Source: Streptomyces sp. UNOC14_S4 (lineage in GTDB: Bacteria > Actinomycetota > Actinomycetes > Streptomycetales > Streptomycetaceae). Taken from it: 41,107 nt of DNA. The notes beneath the pieces were generated by a model. The model saw only the letters and a list, made by a program, of their open reading frames with translations. It ran no database searches and was not told where the DNA came from. Location of the stretch: NCBI RefSeq assembly GCF_020740835.1, contig NZ_JAINFC010000008.1, forward strand, positions 1 to 41,107. Reading direction: 5' to 3'. Every line of letters starts with the position of its first letter. Within the stretch, counting starts at the first letter, position 1. Below, piece after piece: positions 35,185 through 41,107 of the stretch. The position numbers and the translations under genes were made by a program.

Positions 35185-35434
35185 GGCGCCCAAGGGCGAT
35201 CGGCGCTTTCAGGCGAAGGGTCGCCGCCAACTCCTGACGCCGCGCCGGGGGTGAGCGGCCGGACATCAATGGTCACGCCGGAGGGGAACCGCCAGTTCGG
35301 ACTGTGACGGCATTGCCGTCACTCTCTGTCGCCCTCGCTCTGCGCCCGAGGGGCCCTCTCCCTGAGCGCACCGACCACGTGGCGCGGGTACCGTTCAAGT
35401 AACCGGTACGTTCCAGAACGGAGTTGAGCGGCCC

Positions 35435-36676
35435 ATGCAGTGGAGTGATTACACGACTGGTGAGCGAATCAAGATCCTTCGAGGCCAGGACATCAACCAG
35501 ACCGGACTGGCGGAGATGACGGGGTTGTCCGTGGCCACGATCCAGAAGGCTGAACAGGACAAGCAGCTCACACTCAACACCCTCTTGAAGGTCGCCGACA
35601 CGCTGGGGGTGGACACCTCCGTTGTCCTCGGGCAGCAGGCGCCGCGGCGAGCCATGGCGCATGCCGACCGTTCTGTGCTGAGGGCCCTGTCTCAGACCGT
35701 GCATGACACTGCGGCCGGTCTGCTCCCCGAAGGTGTGGAAGCGGAGGGCGCAGCGAGCCTTCGAACGGCAATCGACCGGTGCTGGGATTCCTACTGGAAG
35801 GGTCTCTACACGAACGCCGGAGCACTTGTTGCTCCCCTGCTACCCCGCGCCGCCGCACACCTGCACGGGCAACCCGTGGGAGCCCAGGGCGACGCCTGGG
35901 GGCTGCTGGCCGACGGCTACCGGCTCGCGGCATACGTGGCGAACTTGATGGGGGCCCGGGACCTGGCGTACGCAGCCATCGGGCACGCCCAGTCGGCCGC
36001 GAACCGGTCTGACGATGAGCTGCAACCGGCGCTCGTCGACTCGGGGCGGGCCTGGGTGTACCTCCGTGACGCCCGGCTCGGTGATGCTCTGACACTGGCG
36101 GAGAAGGCTGCTGCAGACATCGAGCCCCGGTTCTCCAGCGCCACACAGGAACAGCTCACGGTCTACGGCTCGCACATCAACTTCGCCGCCGTGGTGGCAA
36201 GCCGGATGCGGGACAAAGACCTGGTGAAGTCGTACCTGTCCCAGTCGACCGCCACTGGGGCCCGTATGGGCAGTGAGTACCGTGCCCGCGGGACGCTCTT
36301 CGGCCCCGTCACGGCCGACACCCAGGCGGTTGGCATCGCCGTTGCCCTGGGGCAGACAGGGAAGGCGCTGAGCTTGATCGATGACATCTCCGACGCCTCT
36401 TTGGGTGCACTCACCGAAGCGGCCCGCAACAGGTTCGCCATGGACAAAGCCATGGCTCAAGCGGACGCCAAGCAGTGGGACGCCTCACTCGACACGCTGG
36501 AAAAGACCTTGGTCGAAGCCCCCGCATGGGCCCGTCATCAGGCATTGCCCAGCGTGATCGTTCAGAAAGTCGGACACGCGTCGACAGCGCGGGTGCGTCG
36601 CGTGTCCGCACTGATCGGCGTGCGCCCCGGCATTGATGCCGGTTTCGCCCCCGCAACCAGTAAGACGGCCCTGTAA
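35435..36676 (+). CDS. XRE-family regulator with TPR-like C-terminal domain
   Basis: 413 residues. A Cro/C1-type helix-turn-helix lies at about 10-66 (GERIKILRGQDINQTGLAEM, LSVATIQKAEQDKQ, LNTLLKVADTLGV). The remainder is a series of helical hairpins with Ala-rich TPR-like repeats (YRLAAYVANLMGARDLAYAA, DSGRAWVYLRDARLGDALTL). This layout is common in Streptomyces regulators that sense a small molecule or peptide through the repeat domain. ATG at 35435 follows GGAG 12 bases upstream. It is the first gene after the left repeat, and likely controls the operon beginning at 36774, 97 bp downstream on the same strand. Confidence 0.85.
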   Translation: MQWSDYTTGERIKILRGQDINQTGLAEMTGLSVATIQKAEQDKQLTLNTLLKVADTLGVDTSVVLGQQAPRRAMAHADRSVLRALSQTVHDTAAGLLPEGVEAEGAASLRTAIDRCWDSYWKGLYTNAGALVAPLLPRAAAHLHGQPVGAQGDAWGLLADGYRLAAYVANLMGARDLAYAAIGHAQSAANRSDDELQPALVDSGRAWVYLRDARLGDALTLAEKAAADIEPRFSSATQEQLTVYGSHINFAAVVASRMRDKDLVKSYLSQSTATGARMGSEYRARGTLFGPVTADTQAVGIAVALGQTGKALSLIDDISDASLGALTEAARNRFAMDKAMAQADAKQWDASLDTLEKTLVEAPAWARHQALPSVIVQKVGHASTARVRRVSALIGVRPGIDAGFAPATSKTAL

Positions 36677-36773
36677 CCCCGGCAGGCCGATGTCACACCA
36701 GGGCGCTCGCACGTGACGTACGAGCTGTGACACTTGATCCATCAACAGTCGTACACCACGGGAGAGTTGAAGC

Positions 36774-37478
36774 ATGACGACTTCGCCGAGTCGTACATCT
36801 CATTTCTTCCAGGAATGCCCGGGGCAGAGCACGGTAAGTGCCATGAACCAGACGCCCCCGGACCCCCGGCGCCGCCGACTGGCGGATGCCGCAAGCGGCT
36901 TCCCCGAGCGGGTCGCGGTCGTGCTCTACACATGTTCTTGCGACGACCGCGACCCCGTGGACACCCTTGCCGCCCTGCGTAAGCATGCTGAGGCACGGGA
37001 TTGGGTCGTGCACAGCGAGCTGTACGACACTGACCCGATCACCAAGACCCGGACCGACCGGAAGGCATGGCCGAACGCGGCACGCCTTCTCAAGAACCGG
37101 GACGTCGAGGGTCTCGTGGCCCCCGACGAAACGGAGATCGCCCTTTACCCGCGAGGGAAGGAGCGGTTGCGCGAGTGGCTCGCTTCTTTGCCTGCCTTCG
37201 CGAGGTATATCGGATCGCTTCCCTCCGGAGCGCCAGGGTGCGCCCCAGAGCCGATGAGCGACACGGCCACGCCCTGGGAGGGCTACCGCACCGGCGTGTT
37301 GGTAGCCGACAAGGAAACGGGGGTGCTCGGACTGACCACAGGCCGGAACGACCGGATCATCACCGTCAAGGGATTGGGTGGCACGGCGCAGTGGAGGGCG
37401 GACCTCTCCCGCCTGCGGATCGCCACCGACAAGGAACGCGCGGGCCTCGGGCTCGCTCCCCGGGACGTGGGCCTGTGA
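36774..37478 (+). CDS. Unrecognised protein, resolvase-like N-terminal half
   Basis: 234 residues from the ATG at 36774 (GGGAGAG 7 bases upstream); an internal ATG at 36843 is a weaker choice. Residues about 45-125 (RVAVVLYTCSC, then LAALRKHAEARDWVV, ELYDTDP, WPNAARLLKNRDVEGLVA) follow the strand-helix order of the serine-recombinase N-terminal fold. The catalytic Ser is not in its normal place and no DNA-binding region follows. The C-terminal half has short strands (GYRTGVLVADKETGVLG, RIITVKGLGG). I do not know its function; an allied or decoy protein derived from a recombinase fold is only a guess. Its stop overlaps the next GTG, so it is the first gene of a coupled run. Confidence 0.7.
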   Translation: MTTSPSRTSHFFQECPGQSTVSAMNQTPPDPRRRRLADAASGFPERVAVVLYTCSCDDRDPVDTLAALRKHAEARDWVVHSELYDTDPITKTRTDRKAWPNAARLLKNRDVEGLVAPDETEIALYPRGKERLREWLASLPAFARYIGSLPSGAPGCAPEPMSDTATPWEGYRTGVLVADKETGVLGLTTGRNDRIITVKGLGGTAQWRADLSRLRIATDKERAGLGLAPRDVGL

Positions 37479-37681
37479 TCTCCCTACTCCACTCCTCGGG
37501 CTCCGCGGGCACCGTCGTCGGCGGAGACACCGACCGGTGCGACGAGTGCGTGCGGCTGCGCGCAGAGCAGCATGCGGGATGGGCTTGCCGGGATTACCTT
37601 CGTGCGATCGCTGCCCAGCACCGCTCCCTCGACCACTTCGCCGCGGTGCACGCGTGTCAGCGGGCGGGGGCGACGTCGTGA
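37475..37681 (+). CDS. Small unrecognised protein with CxxC
   Basis: 68 residues, GTG start overlapping the previous stop (GTGA) and stop overlapping the next GTG. It has one CxxC (RCDECVRLR), another two Cys (WACRDY, HACQRA) and several His, so it may bind a metal. It is not recognised. Coupling on both sides and normal high-GC codon use support a real gene although it is short. Confidence 0.65.
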   Translation: MISLLHSSGSAGTVVGGDTDRCDECVRLRAEQHAGWACRDYLRAIAAQHRSLDHFAAVHACQRAGATS

Positions 37682-37947
37682 CGGACATGCCGAGACGCCT
37701 GGCTCGCGCGGCCGCCGACCTGCCCGTTGGGGAAGTGGTTTTCGACGCCCGTTACGGGCTGACGGGCATACTGACTCGCCTTGACGGTCCCGTGGCCTAC
37801 ATTTCCCGCCCCACCGGGTTCGACTGGTGCACCCGCCGTTCCCGCGTGCGCCCGGCGAGTGAGGAAGAGCGGCGGCGCTACGACGCACTGATCGAGATGC
37901 ACGAGGCTCAGGTGCGATTCATCGAAGCGTCGGCGGCCGTCCGGTGA
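37678..37947 (+). CDS. Small unrecognised protein
   Basis: 89 residues, GTG start and stop both in four-base overlaps with neighbours. The middle (GEVVFDARYGLTGILTRLDG, VAYISRPTGFDWCT) looks like a small beta-barrel; the end is a charged helix (EEERRRYDALIEMHEAQVRF). It has no signal peptide or membrane segment. Not recognised. It does not look like a RiPP precursor because there is no leader/core division. Confidence 0.65.
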   Translation: MTDMPRRLARAAADLPVGEVVFDARYGLTGILTRLDGPVAYISRPTGFDWCTRRSRVRPASEEERRRYDALIEMHEAQVRFIEASAAVR

Positions 37948-38222
37948 TCGCCTACGTCAAGAAGTACCCCGACTGGGTGATCCTCTCGGACAGCGAGCGC
38001 CCCGATCAGTACAGCGTCGCTTGCCGTAAGTGCGGCGCTTCCGAGGACGTCGGCAGTTCCTCAGTGCTTGGTCATACGTGGGCCATCGAGCACACGGCTG
38101 CGACGGGTCACGAGAGCATCCTCCTCCGCGGCGCCCTCCCCTTGCTGGTCTGCCCGCCGGAGCCGGAGGACAGCAGCGAGGAGTCCCAGCCGGAGCGGCG
38201 CGGGCGGCACCCGCGGCCATAG
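37944..38222 (+). CDS. Small zinc-ribbon-like protein
   Basis: 92 residues, GTG at 37944 overlapping the previous stop. YSVACRKCGASEDVG followed by HTWAIEHTAATGHES gives a CxxC and an HxxxxxxH-type set fitting a small zinc finger, similar in style to DUF7848-type Streptomyces proteins (tentative). The tail is charged and proline-rich. It ends the coupled run before a 306-base leader to the radical SAM gene. Confidence 0.65.
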   Translation: MIAYVKKYPDWVILSDSERPDQYSVACRKCGASEDVGSSSVLGHTWAIEHTAATGHESILLRGALPLLVCPPEPEDSSEESQPERRGRHPRP

Positions 38223-38528
38223 GAGCCCCTGCCTTGCCGGGCCTCGCGACGCTGGTCGGCTCCGCCCGGTGTGCGGCCTGGGGTAGAGCTCTCCAGGTTT
38301 CGGAGGCGGGATACCGCCCGGCGAGGGTTGGTGAGCCCCTCGCCGGGCGGCCTCAAGCCCCTGCCCCTTCGGCGTCTCATCCCCCGAAACCCGGAGGGGC
38401 GGATTCAAACGCCCGCCCGGTCGGCGCACAGACTGCGTCTGCGGAGTCGGCCGGGCGGGTCGGCAAGTACACGACGGCACAGGGGCCGTCCCTGTGCCGT
38501 CTCAACCGGTACCAGGAGGGGAACGCTC
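38223..38528 (+). promoter_or_regulatory. Hairpin-rich leader upstream of radical SAM gene
   Basis: 306 bases without a convincing gene. Perfect stems: 14 bp (38314-38327 with 38337-38350), 9 bp (38413-38421 with 38452-38460) and 12 bp (38473-38484 with 38490-38501, loop of 5). A longer-range 8-bp pairing (38296-38303 with 38384-38391) encloses the first. The last hairpin ends 12 bases before a strong AGGAGGGG ribosome site (38514-38521). The layout could be a terminator for the small-gene run, an attenuator, a riboswitch or a small RNA; no known class is recognised. Confidence 0.55.
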
Positions 38529-39422
38529 GTGACCGTGTCCATGGAGACGATCAGCCCGGTACGGCTCAAAACCCTGGAGCTGGAAATCACAGGTGGGTGT
38601 CAGCTCGCGTGCACCCACTGCTACGCCTCGTCCAGCCCGCAGGGTACGCACGGCAGCATGACGCTCGCGGACTGGACTCGGGCCATCTCCGAGGCGGCAG
38701 GACTGGGCATTCCGCAGGTCCAGTTGATCGGGGGCGAGCCGACGCTTCACCCCCGGTGGGTCGAACTCGTCGACCACGCCCTGGGCCGGGGCCTCGCGGT
38801 GGAGATCTACAGCAATCTCTTCCATGTCGGCCGCCGCGCGTGGGACGTGTTCGCCCGCGACGGCGTGACGCTCGCGACGAGCTACTACAGCGACCGTGCC
38901 GAAGAGCACGACCGCATCACCACGCGTCCTGGCAGCCATGCGCGCACCCGCGCCAACATCGTTGAAGCCTGCCGCCGTGGCATCGTCGTCCGGGCCGGCG
39001 TCGTGGGCGTCCTCGACGGCCAGCGGGTACAGGAAGCCCGCGCCGAACTCGGCGCCATGGGCGTAGTGCACGTGCGGGTCGACCGGCAGCGTGCGTTCGG
39101 GCGCGCGGACGGCGGGGCGGTGCCGGACCCTGGGGAGTTGTGCGGAAGGTGTGGAACCGGGCGTGTGGCCGTGCTGTCGGACGGCAGCGTGTGCCCATGC
39201 GCGATCAGCCGTTTCATGGCCTGCGGCAACGTGAAAGACCAGTCTCTGGCCGACGTCCTCGCCAGTCCGGAATGGCGGGCGACGGTCAGCCGTGTCCCGG
39301 CGCGTGCCGGGGGCGACCCCTGCGACCCGGACTGTCTTCCGGCGCTGGACGGCGCGGACTGCGCGCCTGCCGAGCAGCAAGCATGTGACCCCGCGTACGC
39401 GGACATCCCCGACAAGAAGTGA
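38529..39422 (+). CDS. Radical SAM/SPASM-like enzyme
   Basis: 297 residues. The [4Fe-4S] SAM motif CxxxCxxC is seen as CQLACTHC near residue 22-29, followed by VQLIGGEPTLHP (GGE motif) and a TIM-barrel pattern. The C-terminal part has a Cys-rich auxiliary cluster region (CGRCGTG, SVCPCAISRFMACGN, DPCDPDCLP, DCAPAEQQAC) as in SPASM/twitch enzymes that modify peptides. No RRE (PqqD-like) domain is fused. GTG at 38529 is seven bases after AGGAGGGG; an ATG at 38541 is an alternative. It is 10 bases before the methyltransferase gene, so they work together. Target (peptide, protein or tRNA) is unknown. Confidence 0.88.
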   Translation: MTVSMETISPVRLKTLELEITGGCQLACTHCYASSSPQGTHGSMTLADWTRAISEAAGLGIPQVQLIGGEPTLHPRWVELVDHALGRGLAVEIYSNLFHVGRRAWDVFARDGVTLATSYYSDRAEEHDRITTRPGSHARTRANIVEACRRGIVVRAGVVGVLDGQRVQEARAELGAMGVVHVRVDRQRAFGRADGGAVPDPGELCGRCGTGRVAVLSDGSVCPCAISRFMACGNVKDQSLADVLASPEWRATVSRVPARAGGDPCDPDCLPALDGADCAPAEQQACDPAYADIPDKK

Positions 39423-39432
39423 GGCAGCGCTT

Positions 39433-40563
39433 GTGGACTGGAAACCGCACGCCCGGCGCTTGGCCGAGGAAGTCGCCGACCCTGTCTCGCGCTGGCGTCC
39501 TCTGATCGCCGAGACGGCCCGGCACGAGCTCGTGCCCCGATGGTGGTCGCGTAGCCAGGGCGGCTGGGTACTGCACAACGGCGCGGCCGATCCCGGGGCC
39601 TGGAGCCGCGCCGTGTACTCGGACCGGACGCTCGTGACCCGGGTCGGACCGCTCCACGCCGACCACGCCGAACCGGGGCGGACGGCCACCGGGCCCGCGA
39701 CGTCGTCCTCGACGCTGCCCAGCCTGGTCATCCAGATGTACCGGCACGGACGGCTGTACCCGGGGGCGGACCTGCTCGACGTGGCCACGGGCTCCGGCTA
39801 CGGCACGGCGCTCGCGGCCCGTCTCCTCGGCGACCGTCACGTCACGGCCATCGACGTCGACCCCTACCTGACCGAGGCCGCGCGGGACCGGCTCGACCGC
39901 ATGGGCCTGCACCCGGGCCTCATCACCGGCGACGCCACCGGACCCCTCCCCGGCGACTACGACCGCATCGTCTCCATGGTGTCCGTCTGGCCCGTCCCCG
40001 CGTCGTGGCTCTCCGCGCTCCGGCCGGGCGGACGGCTGGTGACGACCATCGCGAACACGTCGATCGTCCTGACAGCCTGGAAGACCGACGACGGCCGCGC
40101 CGTCGGGAAGGTCGAACCCGACTGGGCCGGGTTCATGAGCACCCGGCACGGTGCCGACTGCCCGCCCGGGCCCGGCGACCGGTTCGACGCCGTCAAGGAC
40201 GCGGACGGCGACAGCGTGACCCGGGGCAGATACCCGGTCGTGAACCTCTCGGACGCCTGGGAACTGCGCTCGATGCTCGAACTCGCCGCTCCCGGAGTCC
40301 AGACGTACTACCGGCAGGACGGCGAACAGCGCACGGCATGGCTGCTGCACCAGGACGGATCATGGGCTCGCGCGACAGCCCGGTTCATCGACCCGCCCGA
40401 CGTCCACCAAGGCGGCCCCCGACAACTCTGGGACGTCCTCGAACGTATCCGCCACCGGCAGAACACCGAGGGCGGGCTACCGCTCCACGGCAGCCGCGTG
40501 GAGATCACCCCCGATGGCGCCTGCCATCTGTCCCGCGGACGCTGGACAGCCACCATCAGCTGA
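39433..40563 (+). CDS. PCMT-like SAM-dependent methyltransferase
   Basis: 376 residues. An N-terminal region (RHELVPRWW-like, then YSDRTLVTRVGP and STLPSLVIQMYRHGRL) and the SAM site LLDVATGSGYGTALAARLLG, DVDPYLTEAARDRL, ITGDATG and ALRPGGRLVTTI match the protein-L-isoaspartate methyltransferase family. Relatives of this family act in RiPP pathways (lanthipeptides, graspetides, FxLD systems), converting Asp to succinimide or isoaspartate. The C-terminal 120 residues are a separate extension. GTG at 39433 follows GTGAGG; an 18-bp terminator hairpin lies 137 bases after the stop. Modifying a peptide with the upstream radical SAM enzyme is inference. Confidence 0.85.
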   Translation: MDWKPHARRLAEEVADPVSRWRPLIAETARHELVPRWWSRSQGGWVLHNGAADPGAWSRAVYSDRTLVTRVGPLHADHAEPGRTATGPATSSSTLPSLVIQMYRHGRLYPGADLLDVATGSGYGTALAARLLGDRHVTAIDVDPYLTEAARDRLDRMGLHPGLITGDATGPLPGDYDRIVSMVSVWPVPASWLSALRPGGRLVTTIANTSIVLTAWKTDDGRAVGKVEPDWAGFMSTRHGADCPPGPGDRFDAVKDADGDSVTRGRYPVVNLSDAWELRSMLELAAPGVQTYYRQDGEQRTAWLLHQDGSWARATARFIDPPDVHQGGPRQLWDVLERIRHRQNTEGGLPLHGSRVEITPDGACHLSRGRWTATIS

Positions 40564-40700
40564 GAACAACCACCCGCCGCGCTTGCCGCCGTCACGCCAG
40601 AAAATCCGGAACCTGTCCTCGCCGCCGCCCATCCGCCGACACCGTACCGACGCCATATTGATCAGCGCAGGAGGATTCGTGCTGCAAGGACGGGAACACG

Positions 40701-40740
40701 AATCAGCCCCTGATCTACTTTCGTAGATCAGGGGCTGATT
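40701..40740. terminator. Perfect 18-bp bidirectional terminator hairpin
   Basis: 40701-40718 pairs exactly with 40723-40740, loop TTTC. On the - strand it begins 9 bases after the tRNA-Pro 3' end, and on the + strand it closes the radical SAM-methyltransferase unit. I see nothing else in 40564-40700. Confidence 0.9.
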
Positions 40741-40748
40741 CCCCGGTG

Positions 40749-40822
<74 letters not shown>

Positions 40823-41107
40823 GTGCTTGTCCGGCTCGGGCTTTTCCCCTCGCCGACCGCGCATGAGAACAATACCGCACTCCAGCGGGTGATCGCGCAC
40901 GCCTTTCATCGAGGGACGGCTCGGGGTCGGGCGGGGCCGGGGCGGGCGGCTGGATTCCGTGATCCACGCCGAGTCGGCGCGCAGGTCCCAGCCGAGTCGG
41001 CGCAGCCCCCATCGAGCCGGCATAGCCCCCGAGCCGGCACAGGCCCCCCGAGCACGCGCGAGTACGTACGGGTACGCGCGAGCGCGCCGCCGCCGTCGGC
41101 CAGGGGG
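40823..41107. other. Intergenic end of window
   Basis: 285 bases upstream of the tRNA with no supported gene. It contains the tRNA promoter and a run of short GC-rich words (GAGCCGGCA-, GAGTCGGCGC-like) repeated imperfectly at 40970-41040. ORFs across the tRNA are artefacts. Confidence 0.5.

Noticed and set aside
34452..35276. - strand ORF of 274 codons over the Nudix gene
   Set aside because: It contains GFKSRRPD from the orphan tRNA end at 35041 and runs antisense through the Nudix box; no domain is seen.
37475..37947. RiPP precursor peptides among the small coupled genes
   Set aside because: They lack a leader/core split, repeated core motifs or a cleavage site, and look like folded small proteins.
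38270..38440. tRNA-like structure in the radical SAM leader (GGTAGAGC and GATTCAAA words)
   Set aside because: D-loop and T-loop-like words are present, but there is no acceptor stem and the anticodon arm is not properly placed.

Overview
The window reads as Streptomyces-type chromosomal DNA. GC content is very high, start codons are often GTG, genes are coupled by ATGA/GTGA overlaps, and the gene families (DesK/NarL two-component proteins, CYP107-like P450, XRE/TPR regulator) are typical of the genus. Position 1 looks like a contig end, because the first 108 bases form a near-perfect fold-back inside a histidine kinase gene. All family names below come from reading motifs by eye; no database search was possible.

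Region 1 (1-4.5 kb): a 5'-truncated histidine kinase (+), then on the - strand a NarL-type response regulator, a small YwqK/MORN-like protein and a GH65 glycoside phosphorylase/hydrolase.

Region 2 (4.5-17.6 kb, all +): a tightly packed [NiFe]-hydrogenase operon that looks like group 3b (cytosolic, NAD(P)-linked, 'sulfhydrogenase' type). Order: maturation endopeptidase, hypF, hypC, a GNAT/ADP-forming acyl-CoA ligase fusion, a broken CBS-BON gene, Fe-S beta subunit, a free cyclic-nucleotide-binding domain, FAD/NAD(P) gamma subunit, small subunit, large subunit, hypD, hypE. hypA and hypB are absent. A cytochrome P450 C-terminal scrap and two hairpin terminators close the region.

Region 3 (17.9-29.9 kb, all -): a small nonribosomal peptide cluster: O-methyltransferase, SDR reductase, SIS-domain (phosphoglucose/phosphomannose isomerase-like) protein, a two-module NRPS (C-A-T-C-A-T-TE; first A domain predicted for serine) and an FAD monooxygenase overlapping the NRPS stop. 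A 10-bp tandem repeat array lies between the methyltransferase and the rest.

Region 4 (30-35 kb): an accessory patch with an IS630-type transposase scrap, an NTF2-like protein, a dienelactone-hydrolase-like protein lacking the usual nucleophile, a complete P450, and an IS701-like transposase remnant with a Nudix gene in its middle.

Region 5 (35.0-40.8 kb): a candidate genomic island at the 3' end of a tRNA-Pro(GGG) gene. A 27-bp copy of the tRNA end (26/27 identical) lies at 35041 and the intact tRNA at 40749-40822. Between them are an XRE/TPR regulator, a translationally coupled run of four unrecognised small genes, a roughly 300-nt hairpin-rich leader, a radical SAM/SPASM-like enzyme and a PCMT-like methyltransferase. 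This last unit is the best candidate in the window for an undescribed system: a modification pair with no obvious substrate peptide, carried on a tRNA-bounded island without an integrase.
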